From positions 1-12,196 of the forward strand of contig CAJPON010000015.1 of NCBI GenBank assembly GCA_905372275.1: a stretch of DNA of 12,196 bases, given 5' to 3'. Made by a program: the position numbers and the translations under genes. The notes beneath the pieces were generated by a model. It searched no databases. It saw only the letters and a list, made by a program, of their open reading frames with translations, and was not told the DNA's origin. This stretch comes from Candidatus Saccharimonadota bacterium (GTDB lineage: Bacteria; Patescibacteriota; Saccharimonadia; Saccharimonadales; Saccharimonadaceae). Shown here piece after piece: positions 6,845 to 12,122 of this stretch (within the stretch, counting starts at the first letter, position 1; each line of letters opens with the position of its first letter).

Positions 6845-7137
6845 TCTGGCAAACGATTGTCCTTGCTGCGCGCAAGATTGATGCGAACAGTATTCTTTAT
6901 TTCCCGACCAAGACAGATAATGATGCTTTGCCAGGTATAATCAGGTTGGCGTATTTCTGGGCAACGGTTATTGCAGTTATTGTGCTGGTGATTGCTGGAT
7001 TTATCTATGCCACATCGCAAGGCGACCCTAGCAAGGTGGCTCAGGCTAAAAATGCTATGTTATATACCGTCGTTGGTCTAGTGGTTGTTTACATGTCGGC
7101 AGCAATAATAATGTTCGTGAACGGAGCATTTTTCTAA
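6841..7137 (+). CDS. Pilin-like VirB2/TrbC-type membrane protein 3, no signal peptide
   Basis: At 98 residues this is the shortest paralogue. It starts MIWQTIVLAARKID and shows no cleavable signal peptide. It has a hydrophobic segment (34-57), the family hairpin ATSQGDPSKVAQAKNA (57-72) and a second hydrophobic segment (74-95). No cysteines are present. The missing export signal sets it apart: the first helix may act as its own insertion signal, or the protein may stay as an inner-membrane subunit. A good AGGAGA ribosome binding site (6829-6834) lies 6 bases before ATG, which makes this start secure. It overlaps the upstream gene by 4 bases and ends 2 bases before the next start. Confidence 0.75.
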   Translation: MIWQTIVLAARKIDANSILYFPTKTDNDALPGIIRLAYFWATVIAVIVLVIAGFIYATSQGDPSKVAQAKNAMLYTVVGLVVVYMSAAIIMFVNGAFF

Positions 7138-7139
7138 TT

Positions 7140-7532
7140 ATGCGTAGAATAGCCGTGTTAGCAGTTGTAATTGCTGGAATTGTGTCGCTGGTGGCGATGG
7201 TGGTAATGCCAACAGCGGTCCGGGCGGCTCAATTACATGGCGCCTGCGACAGCGGCACTTACGATAAAGAGGATTGCGATCTTATCAAGCACAATGAGAT
7301 TGATAACACGCATACGACGATTTCCACGCCGATTAGTTGGGCATTTTGGTTGTTGGCGGCAATATCAGTAATTATGATTATTGTTGGCGGCATTCGCTAT
7401 ATTACTTCGCAGGGCAATCAGCAGCAATTGCAATCGGCCAAGAATACTGTCTTGTATGCGGTTGTCGGGCTAGTGGTGGCGATAGCTGCTAGGGCAATTG
7501 TAATGCTGGTTGTTGATAGTTTTTATAGCTAG
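7140..7532 (+). CDS. Pilin-like VirB2/TrbC-type membrane protein 4
   Basis: The product has 130 residues. A signal peptide (1-29, AVRA-A) precedes a short exported stretch with Cys36 and Cys46. The core then reads AISVIMIIVGGIRYITSQGN (74-93), QSAKNTVLYAVVGLVVAIA and a second helix to about 127. The hairpin core is nearly identical to that of the next two genes. An Arg at 118, inside the second membrane segment, takes the place of the Tyr found in those genes and is unusual in a membrane helix. The ribosome binding site is weak (ACGGAG, 13 bases upstream), so coupling to the preceding gene, 2 bases away, is likely. Confidence 0.8.
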   Translation: MRRIAVLAVVIAGIVSLVAMVVMPTAVRAAQLHGACDSGTYDKEDCDLIKHNEIDNTHTTISTPISWAFWLLAAISVIMIIVGGIRYITSQGNQQQLQSAKNTVLYAVVGLVVAIAARAIVMLVVDSFYS

Positions 7533-7544
7533 AAAGGAGCAATT

Positions 7545-7928
7545 ATGAAAAAAAATATAATAATGGCAGTGTTGACACTAATATTGAGTGCGACAATGCT
7601 GGTTTTTGTTGGTGTGCCAGTTCAAGCTGAGTCGTGCGGTAGCGCCAAACAATGCATAACTGATGGTCTGACGGCGTCAGGTACCAGTACTACTCCTAAC
7701 AGTTTCAGCTCGGTATTAACAACAGTTACAAATATACTCTTGTTTTTGATGGGTGCAATATCAGTGATCATGATTATTGTTGGCGGCATTCGTTATGCTA
7801 CCTCGCAGGGCGACCAGACGCAGATGCAGTCGGCCAAGAATACTATTTTGTATGCGGTTATTGGTGTAGTAGTGTCGATAGCTGCTTATGCGATTGTTAG
7901 TTTTGTCGTTACTCAGTTTGTGGGCTGA
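7545..7928 (+). CDS. Pilin-like VirB2/TrbC-type membrane protein 5
   Basis: The product has 127 residues. A signal peptide (1-28, VQA-E) is followed by a Ser/Thr-rich exported stretch with Cys31 and Cys37. The core is AISVIMIIVGGIRYATSQGD (71-90), QSAKNTILYAVIGVVV and a second helix (101-124). It is the closest relative of the genes on both sides. It has the strongest ribosome binding site of the operon, AGAAAGGAG (7531-7539), which overlaps the preceding stop, so high output and a major-subunit role are plausible (inference). It is the last gene of the tightly spaced block; no terminator is seen in the 119 bases that follow. Confidence 0.8.
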   Translation: MKKNIIMAVLTLILSATMLVFVGVPVQAESCGSAKQCITDGLTASGTSTTPNSFSSVLTTVTNILLFLMGAISVIMIIVGGIRYATSQGDQTQMQSAKNTILYAVIGVVVSIAAYAIVSFVVTQFVG

Positions 7929-7998
7929 TCTGCTTACTATATCTGTTACTATCTAGTAATGTAGCTTAAAAGCAATCCCAATTATTTACCAAATGTTG

Positions 7999-8004
7999 TA
8001 TAAT
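7999..8004 (+). promoter_or_regulatory. Possible promoter of pilin-like gene 6 (-10 only)
   Basis: A perfect TATAAT stands 44 bases before ATG 8048 in the 119-base gap between pilin-like genes 5 and 6. No convincing -35 is found at 16-18 bases. With a start near 8011 the leader would be about 37 bases and include the AGAAAGGA ribosome binding site. The gap otherwise holds only A/T-rich sequence and an imperfect palindrome at 7946-7959. Confidence 0.4.
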
Positions 8005-8047
8005 AATCCGTATAAGATCAATAAATCATACAGAAAGGATCGACCGT

Positions 8048-8515
8048 ATGAGAATTAAACTAAATAAAGATAGTATTGTCGGTTTGCTAGCGGTGCCCGC
8101 ACTGGCACTATCGGTGGCAGGCGTGATGTTTCAGGCGGCGCCAGCATTTGCTGCGCCAGCGAAATCCTCGGGTAGTTTTAGTGGGGAAAAACCATTAAAT
8201 ATATCAGGCGGGGCTGGAGCTGCCAAAGGTGATGACCAATCAGCTTGTCTTTTTGGCAATGAAAATGGTTGTGACCAGGGACAGACTCCTATTTTCCGCA
8301 TTGTCACCAATGTTTTGCTATTTATCATCGGTGCCGTATCAGTGATTATGCTAATCATTGGCGGCTTTCGCTACGTCACCTCGCAGGGTGACCAGACGCA
8401 GGTGCAGTCGGCCAAGAATACCATCTTGTATTCAATAGTTGGTATTGTAGTGGCAATTCTAGCTTACGCGGCGGTCAACTTTGTGATCTCTAGCTTTGTT
8501 AATAAAGAGCAATAG
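8048..8515 (+). CDS. Pilin-like VirB2/TrbC-type membrane protein 6
   Basis: The product has 155 residues and is the longest of this run. A signal peptide (about 1-36, AFA-A) leads into a Gly/Ser/Ala-rich exported stretch with Cys67 and Cys75. Then come the core GAVSVIMLIIGGFRYVTSQG (95-114), DQTQVQSAKNTILY and a second helix (127-150), ending in a charged NKEQ tail. Its GDDQ...LFG stretch before the first helix resembles that of the orphan paralogue at 10037-10477, so these two may be closest in function. An AGAAAGGA ribosome binding site supports the start. A terminator follows directly, closing the pilin region. Confidence 0.8.
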   Translation: MRIKLNKDSIVGLLAVPALALSVAGVMFQAAPAFAAPAKSSGSFSGEKPLNISGGAGAAKGDDQSACLFGNENGCDQGQTPIFRIVTNVLLFIIGAVSVIMLIIGGFRYVTSQGDQTQVQSAKNTILYSIVGIVVAILAYAAVNFVISSFVNKEQ

Positions 8516-8537
8516 TATCAATACTATCAGGATGTGT

Positions 8538-8570
8538 AATAACCGCGCTAAGACCAGCGCGGTTATTTTT
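8538..8570 (+). terminator. Strong terminator after the pilin-like genes
   Basis: A 12-bp perfect stem (AATAACCGCGCT at 8538-8549 with AGCGCGGTTATT at 8556-8567) has a 6-base loop and runs into TTATTTTT. It begins 22 bases after the stop codon at 8515. Confidence 0.9.
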
Positions 8571-8573
8571 GAG

Positions 8574-8601
8574 CAACGAAATAACCCGCTCACTTGCGGG
8601 T
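8574..8601 (-). terminator. Terminator after the hsp20 gene
   Basis: On the minus strand ACCCGC and GCGGGT (8601-8596 and 8589-8584) form a 6-bp GC-rich stem with a 6-base loop, followed by TATTTCGTT. It starts 22 bases past the hsp20 stop. With the adjacent plus-strand terminator it insulates two convergent units. Confidence 0.7.
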
Positions 8602-8623
8602 CATTATATTCCAGGCTTTTGTT

Positions 8624-9106
8624 CTATTGAATAGCAATCTTCTTAGCTTGTTCTTGTTTGACCTTGGTGAAGCTAATTGTCAGGACGCCATCCTTGAGTA
8701 CTGCCGACACCTCGTCTTCTTTAACAGCTACTGGCAATGCTAGCGTGCGGCTAAATTCGCCCCAATAGCATTCTTGGATATGCCAGCGCGAAACGGCGGT
8801 GTCGTCGCCGCTTGATAGAGTACCGCTGATAGTCAAGATGCCGTCAGAGATACTAACATCGAGATCTTCTTTGTTGACGCCGGCGGTACGAGCCTTAATA
8901 ACTAGCAACTCGTCAGTTTCATAGACGTCAACGGCTAGCTGGCCTGGAAAATCTTCTTCCTGCTCTTGCCAGGCGCTATCATCGGTCTGCTGCTGAGGTG
9001 CCGCCGCGGCTGGCGAGTTATTGTCGTTCGTTAAACTGTCATCGTTGAGAAATGCTGCAGCCAGCTCGTCTCCGATCAACAGATCGTCATCTTGTTTACG
9101 TGCCAT
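8624..9106 (-). CDS. Small heat-shock protein, Hsp20/alpha-crystallin family
   Basis: The product has 160 residues. The alpha-crystallin domain covers about 53-148: LAVDVYETDELLVIKARTAG, DLDVSISDGILTISG, and the family signature with GEFSRTLALP (116-125) and AVLKDGVLTISF (135-146). The C-terminus carries an I-A-I (IxI) motif at 157-159, used by this family to assemble oligomers. The first 50 residues are acidic, Gln/Ala/Asn-rich and not conserved. Such proteins are ATP-independent cytoplasmic holdases for unfolding proteins. The start is secure: GGAGG (9113-9117) lies 6 bases upstream of ATG 9106. The promoter is close to consensus and no CIRCE element is seen in the leader, so control by heat, if any, uses another element. 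Confidence 0.93.
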   Translation of the reverse strand: MARKQDDDLLIGDELAAAFLNDDSLTNDNNSPAAAAPQQQTDDSAWQEQEEDFPGQLAVDVYETDELLVIKARTAGVNKEDLDVSISDGILTISGTLSSGDDTAVSRWHIQECYWGEFSRTLALPVAVKEDEVSAVLKDGVLTISFTKVKQEQAKKIAIQ

Positions 9107-9154
9107 TGATGTCCTCCACTATTCTCGTTGGCTGATTGAAATTTATACTATCAT

Positions 9155-9176
9155 TATAGACTATGCATAGCGTATA
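9155..9176. promoter_or_regulatory. Interrupted palindrome in the hsp20/comF divergent promoter (operator candidate)
   Basis: The perfect 10-bp palindrome CTATGCATAG (9161-9170) is flanked on each side by two unpaired bases and then TATA, giving a 22-bp symmetric element. It occupies the spacer between the hsp20 -10 and -35 boxes and sits just before the comF -10. A dimeric regulator bound here would block both promoters. The TATA arms may be symmetric only because they are -10 boxes. Confidence 0.4.
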
Positions 9177-9178
9177 AT
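9173..9178 (+). promoter_or_regulatory. Likely -10 box of the comF-like gene
   Basis: A perfect plus-strand TATAAT, 35 bases before ATG 9213. No good -35 is found 17 bases upstream. The predicted leader is about 28 bases and contains only a weak AAGAG ribosome binding site. Confidence 0.45.
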
Positions 9179-9212
9179 CAACTGTATAAACCATAAGAGT
9201 GTAAAAAACACA

Positions 9213-9887
9213 ATGATGATTTCCCTGTTCGATATACTAGCGCCCCACTACTGTTGTTCTTGCGGTGAAATTGGCAGGATTATTTGTGATAATTGTAAAA
9301 ATAACATCATCTCGCGAGCTTCGCGGCGGTGCTTGCTATGCGCGAAAACTATTCGTAATTCCAGCGGTTTATGCCAGCGCTGCCAGCCGAGAGCGCCTTT
9401 TGAAAATGCCTGGTATGTTGGCGAACGAAGCGGCGCTTTGAAGCTGTTGATTGGTGCTTATAAATTCGAACGAGTTGGCGGTGCTTATCGCGAGATTGTT
9501 AATTTGCTAGATGCGCGCGTATCAGAATTACCTGCCGGGACAATTGTGGTGCCAGTGCCGACGATTGCGTCGCACGTTCGCCAGCGCGGTTTCGATCACG
9601 CAGCGAGGTTAGCCAAGGAGTTTGCTAGGCGCCGAAAGCTCCCCTGCCGCATGATACTGCATCGGCGAACCTCATCAGTCCAGCATACTGCTGATAAGAG
9701 CGAGCGCTGGCAGCAAGCGAAGCAGGCTTTTGTTTGCGACAGCTCAGAGGCTGCTAGCTGTTTGTTGATCGATGATATTTACACTACTGGAGCGACATTG
9801 CACTATGCTGCCAAAGCTCTACTGGATAGCGGAGTCGAAAAGGTGTCGGTAGCAGTAGTAGCGCGGCAGCCTACCCAGGGTAGCTAA
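9213..9887 (+). CDS. comF: ComF-family phosphoribosyltransferase-like protein
   Basis: The product has 224 residues, typical for ComFC/ComF proteins. The N-terminal zinc-binding part has CxxC pairs at C14/C17, C25/C28, C40/C43 and C54/C57. The phosphoribosyltransferase-like domain follows, with the family motif RQRGFDHA (123-130) and the PRPP-loop signature LLIDDIYTTGAT (184-195). ComF proteins act in the cytoplasm during natural transformation, on incoming single-stranded DNA in the known cases; the biochemical reaction is not settled. ATG 9213 is followed by a second in-frame ATG at 9216, and either may be used. The gene diverges from hsp20. tRNA-Ser(UGA) follows 22 bases after the stop with no terminator between, though it has its own promoter. 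Confidence 0.92.
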   Translation: MMISLFDILAPHYCCSCGEIGRIICDNCKNNIISRASRRCLLCAKTIRNSSGLCQRCQPRAPFENAWYVGERSGALKLLIGAYKFERVGGAYREIVNLLDARVSELPAGTIVVPVPTIASHVRQRGFDHAARLAKEFARRRKLPCRMILHRRTSSVQHTADKSERWQQAKQAFVCDSSEAASCLLIDDIYTTGATLHYAAKALLDSGVEKVSVAVVARQPTQGS

Positions 9888-9891
9888 TCTC

Positions 9892-9900
9892 TGATATAAT
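9892..9900 (+). promoter_or_regulatory. Extended -10 promoter of tRNA-Ser(UGA)
   Basis: TGATATAAT matches the extended -10 form (TGn plus TATAAT), which can work without a good -35. It ends 9 bases before the first base of the mature tRNA, leaving a precursor leader of about 3 bases. Confidence 0.65.
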
Positions 9901-9909
9901 AGGTTCGCT

Positions 9910-9999
<90 letters not shown>

Positions 10000-10036
10000 A
10001 AAATGCCTTATTTACTTTTATAAAAATGAAATTATT

Positions 10037-10477
10037 TTAGCGGCTGGAGGCGCCATAACCGCCAGTAGTAGTACCGCTGCCGCCAATACCGCTACCTGAT
10101 GGGCTAGGTATAAAATTGCCGATGACGAAATTAACGGCCGCGTAGGCCAGAATTGCCACGATTATACCGACTAGCGCGTAAAGGATAGTGTTCTTGGCTG
10201 ATTGAACTTTCGAGGCGTCGCCGCCAGATACGATATATTTTAGCCCGCCGATGATGAGCATGATTACAGCAACGGCGCCAACGATGAATAACAAGACGCT
10301 GCTCACTCGTGAAAATACGCCAGACTCGCCGAATAAGGTGGTTGGCTGGTCGGCGCCGCGCGCCGAACTAGCGCCGTCTGCAATTGAGCCGATAGCTGCT
10401 ACCGGCAGCGGCGACAGCGCAGCAATAGCGATGGTGATTGAAGCTAGGATTCTAATGATAATATTAGTGCTTTTCAT
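10037..10477 (-). CDS. Orphan pilin-like VirB2/TrbC-type protein with Gly/Ser-rich tail
   Basis: This 146-residue protein has a signal peptide (about 1-28), an exported stretch (DGASSARGADQPTTLFGESG), the core GAVAVIMLIIGGLKYIVSGG (67-86), DASKVQSAKNTILY and a second helix (102-123). It ends in a Gly/Ser/Thr-rich tail (125-146) that the other paralogues lack. It is the same family as the cluster at 6027-8515 but lies about 1.5 kb away on the opposite strand, alone between two tRNA-Ser genes. It has no cysteine, unlike most of the clustered copies. ATG 10477 is preceded by AGAAGGA (10498-10492) at a long spacing of 14 bases. An independent expression programme or a tip/adhesive variant is possible (inference). 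Confidence 0.8.
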   Translation of the reverse strand: MKSTNIIIRILASITIAIAALSPLPVAAIGSIADGASSARGADQPTTLFGESGVFSRVSSVLLFIVGAVAVIMLIIGGLKYIVSGGDASKVQSAKNTILYALVGIIVAILAYAAVNFVIGNFIPSPSGSGIGGSGTTTGGYGASSR

Positions 10478-10505
10478 AATGATTTTTGAAGTCCTTCTAG
10501 TTATT

Positions 10506-10511
10506 AGTATA
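10506..10511 (-). promoter_or_regulatory. Possible -10 of the orphan pilin-like gene
   Basis: Minus-strand TATACT lies 28 bases before ATG 10477, placing the RNA start near 10499 and just including the AGAAGGA ribosome binding site. No recognisable -35 stands at 16-18 bases. Confidence 0.35.
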
Positions 10512-10600
10512 CATGGTTATCATCAAAAATCTATGCAGCAATGGTAAAATATGCTAAACTGGTAGCGATTGGAGCTTTACTATTGGTGATAGCTTCGTTC

Positions 10601-10693
10601 GGAGGAGTACCCAAGTGGCTGAAGGGGACGGTTTGCTAAATCGTTAGTACGGGGAGACCTGTAGCGGGAGTTCGAATCTCCCCTCCTCCGCCA
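10601..10693 (+). tRNA. tRNA-Ser(GCU)
   Basis: A 93-base gene with acceptor GGAGGAG/CTCCTCC, discriminator G and encoded CCA. The anticodon stem ACGGT/ATCGT holds TTGCTAA, so the anticodon is GCT, reading AGC and AGU. The long variable arm and the T arm GGGAG-TTCGAAT-CTCCC are intact. Confidence 0.95.
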
Positions 10694-10700
10694 AGAAAAG

Positions 10701-10730
10701 TAGAGGCCGTTTGTTGTCCTCTATTTTTTT
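10701..10730 (+). terminator. Terminator after tRNA-Ser(GCU)
   Basis: TAGAGG (10701-10706) and CCTCTA (10718-10723) form a 6-bp stem with an 11-base loop, followed directly by seven T. It begins 7 bases after the tRNA CCA. Confidence 0.8.
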
Positions 10731-10758
10731 GTGGTAATCACTGCAGCCATGATATAAT
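10729..10758 (+). promoter_or_regulatory. Extended -10 promoter giving a leaderless mRNA
   Basis: TGATATAAT (10750-10758) is an extended -10, with a partial -35 TTGTGG (10729-10734) 18 bases upstream of the hexamer. Six bases separate the -10 from ATG 10765, so transcription should begin at the A of the start codon. Confidence 0.7.
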
Positions 10759-10764
10759 GCGGTT

Positions 10765-11457
10765 ATGCAAGACGACTCATCGCAAGATTGGCAAAAACCA
10801 GCAGAGACAGCTTCTGGGGCGCCTTTTCAAGCGGCTGTTTCAGAAGCAGAGTTAAATACGAGTGCAGAACCGACCCAGCCAGCTTCAGTTGATGCCGAGG
10901 CGGCAGATTCAGCTGCTCCAACTGGTCTTAATTCAGCAGAGAACGATACTTCAGCATTTGGCGATGATGCAACGCCAGCGGTCGAGCCTGACGATAGCGA
11001 AATTCTTGTGCGCTGGCAAGGTCCAGAACATCTCTATAGCGAGCGTTCGATGATGTGGTATGCGGCTTTGGCACTAGCGACGCTCATAATGATGGCGATT
11101 GCTTATTTTGCGTTTAATTCGCTGACATTCACTATTTTGTTGCCAGTGATGGCGGTGGCGCTGGGCGTGTACGCGCATCGGCCGCCAGAGATTATTGATT
11201 ATACCTTGACCCGCAAGGGTCTATATGTTCGCGACCGGCTAATGCTGTATGATCAGTTTAAATCGTTTGATGTTGTCACTATCAATAATGTTCATCATAT
11301 TGCGCTAATTCCGCGCAAGCGCTTCCAACTAGGGCAGAATATTTACTTCCCTGAGGAATCAGGCGAGAAAATTGTCGACATGCTAGCGGCGCGCCTGCCG
11401 ATGAAAGAAGTCAAGCCAGATTTTATCGACCGGATACTAGCCAAGCTTCACTTGTGA
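10765..11457 (+). CDS. Two-helix membrane protein of unknown function
   Basis: This is a 230-residue protein. Residues 1-78 are a low-complexity acidic Ala/Ser/Thr/Pro/Asp tail, probably disordered. A conserved-looking stretch ILVRWQGPEHLYSERSMMWY leads into two hydrophobic segments (about 97-117 and 119-137). The C-terminal 90 residues are soluble and start HRPPEIIDYTLTRKGLYVRD. The alternating strands, with DYTLTRKGLYV, FKSFDVV and HIALIPRKRF followed by a closing helix (198-211), resemble a small PH-like fold attached to a membrane hairpin; that is an impression from pattern only. No signal peptide or catalytic motif is seen. There is no Shine-Dalgarno; the promoter position supports a leaderless start at this ATG. 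It stands between two tRNA genes, and the promoter of the next tRNA overlaps its stop codon. Confidence 0.8.
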   Translation: MQDDSSQDWQKPAETASGAPFQAAVSEAELNTSAEPTQPASVDAEAADSAAPTGLNSAENDTSAFGDDATPAVEPDDSEILVRWQGPEHLYSERSMMWYAALALATLIMMAIAYFAFNSLTFTILLPVMAVALGVYAHRPPEIIDYTLTRKGLYVRDRLMLYDQFKSFDVVTINNVHHIALIPRKRFQLGQNIYFPEESGEKIVDMLAARLPMKEVKPDFIDRILAKLHL

Positions 11458-11480
11458 AAAGTGTTTGAGTATGCTATTAT
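11452..11480 (+). promoter_or_regulatory. Promoter of tRNA-Arg(GCG)
   Basis: TTGTGA (11452-11457), a 17-base spacer and TATTAT (11475-11480), with TGC before the -10 making it an extended -10. The -35 overlaps the stop codon of the preceding gene. The expected start is near 11487, a few bases before the mature tRNA. Confidence 0.65.
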
Positions 11481-11490
11481 CAGCTAGTTA

Positions 11491-11567
11491 GCACCCGTAG
11501 CTCAGCTGGATAGAGCGTTGGTTTGCGGTACCAGAGGTCGTGCGTTCGAATCGCGCCGGGTGTACCA
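11491..11567 (+). tRNA. tRNA-Arg(GCG)
   Basis: A 77-base gene with acceptor GCACCCG/CGGGTGT, discriminator A and encoded CCA. D arm GCTC/GAGC, anticodon stem TTGGT/ACCAG around TTGCGGT, T arm GTGCG-TTCGAAT-CGCGC. The anticodon is GCG, reading CGC and CGU directly. Most bacteria instead use an ACG anticodon edited to inosine. The first acceptor pair is a G1-U72 wobble. The G37 next to G36 fits a TrmD methylation site. Confidence 0.92.
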
Positions 11568-11616
11568 CATGTTTTTATACGAGCCTGGATCGGATGGTTC
11601 GTGTCTAATAATTGAG

Positions 11617-11650
11617 AGCGGCTGCCCTGCTGGGCGGACGCTTTTCGTTT
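11617..11650 (+). terminator. Likely terminator after tRNA-Arg
   Basis: AGCG/CGCT and GCCC/GGGC stems, joined through a short stretch of weak pairs (GCT with GGA), enclose a 4-base loop (11628-11631) and are followed by TTTTCGTTT. A separate hairpin without a T-run lies at 11579-11602. Together they fill the 128 bases between tRNA-Arg and the next gene. Confidence 0.6.
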
Positions 11651-11659
11651 GGCGGACAG

Positions 11660-11689
11660 TTGCTATGCTGCTGATGTTTGTGATTAAAT
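11660..11689 (+). promoter_or_regulatory. Promoter of the coiled-coil gene, apparently leaderless
   Basis: TTGCTA (11660-11665), 18 bases, then an extended -10 TGATTAAAT (11681-11689). Six bases separate the -10 from ATG 11696, the same spacing as at 10765 and 1576. Confidence 0.5.
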
Positions 11690-11695
11690 AGAAGT

Positions 11696-12118
11696 ATGAC
11701 TAATGAGGAATTATCCAATCAGATACAAAAACTAAGTGATATCGTTGCCAATTTGGCGAAAACGATGAATGAACGGTTTGAGCAAATTGACAGACGCTTT
11801 GCTCAGATTGATAAGCGCTTTGAGCAGATAGACAAGCGCTTTGAGCAAATTGATGAACAGCTCGCCGATATTCGCAACGACCATAAAACGTTGGTTGATA
11901 TCGTGAAAGATATGGATTTGCGAATGGATAAGGGCTTCAATGAGCTAAAAGCTGAAGACGGCAAAATTCATGCCGAGATTGCTAGTCTGCGACTTGAACT
12001 TTACCACGAATCTGGCAGCCGCGAGCTGGTGGACGATACTTTGTATGGTTCGTTAGACAAGCGCTTGCGCCGACTAGAGGCAAAGTTTCCTGATTTGGCG
12101 TCGAGCCAAGCGGTGTGA
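11696..12118 (+). CDS. Coiled-coil protein with RFEQIDK heptad repeats, unknown function
   Basis: The product has 140 residues with no signal peptide or membrane segment. Residues 1-26 are helical. Residues 27-53 are four near-identical heptads (RFEQIDR, RFAQIDK, RFEQIDK, RFEQIDE), giving regular a/d hydrophobic positions for a coiled coil. Further amphipathic helix continues to about 105, ending in a short basic/acidic segment (LDKRLRRLEAKF). Proteins with this repeat are common in bacteria and phages, often annotated only as hypothetical; oligomerisation or a scaffold role is the most that can be said. There is no Shine-Dalgarno sequence. The stop lies 4 bases from the CCA end of a convergent tRNA. 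Confidence 0.75.
   Translation: MTNEELSNQIQKLSDIVANLAKTMNERFEQIDRRFAQIDKRFEQIDKRFEQIDEQLADIRNDHKTLVDIVKDMDLRMDKGFNELKAEDGKIHAEIASLRLELYHESGSRELVDDTLYGSLDKRLRRLEAKFPDLASSQAV
11774..11857 (+). repeat. Four 21-base tandem repeats coding heptads
   Basis: Four consecutive 21-base units starting CG(G/C)TTTG(A/C)(G/T)CA encode the RFEQIDK heptads. Units 3 and 4 differ at only a few positions, pointing to expansion by duplication of an in-frame heptad. Confidence 0.75.
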
Positions 12119-12122
12119 TATT

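Larger units (their letters stand above)
9153..9181 (-). promoter_or_regulatory. Promoter of hsp20
   Basis: Minus strand -35 TTGATT (9181-9176), 17 bases, -10 TATAAT (9158-9153). The expected start is near 9146, giving a 40-base leader. The -35 overlaps the plus-strand -10 assigned to the comF gene. Confidence 0.8.

Noticed and set aside
6422..7020. Minus-strand frames opposite pilin-like genes 2 and 3
   Set aside because: The plus-strand frames have signal peptides, family motifs, tight spacing and ribosome binding sites; the minus frames have none of these.
7946..7959. Palindrome TTACTATCTAGTAA as a terminator after pilin-like gene 5
   Set aside because: The loop would be only 2 bases, the stem is A/T-rich and no T-run follows.
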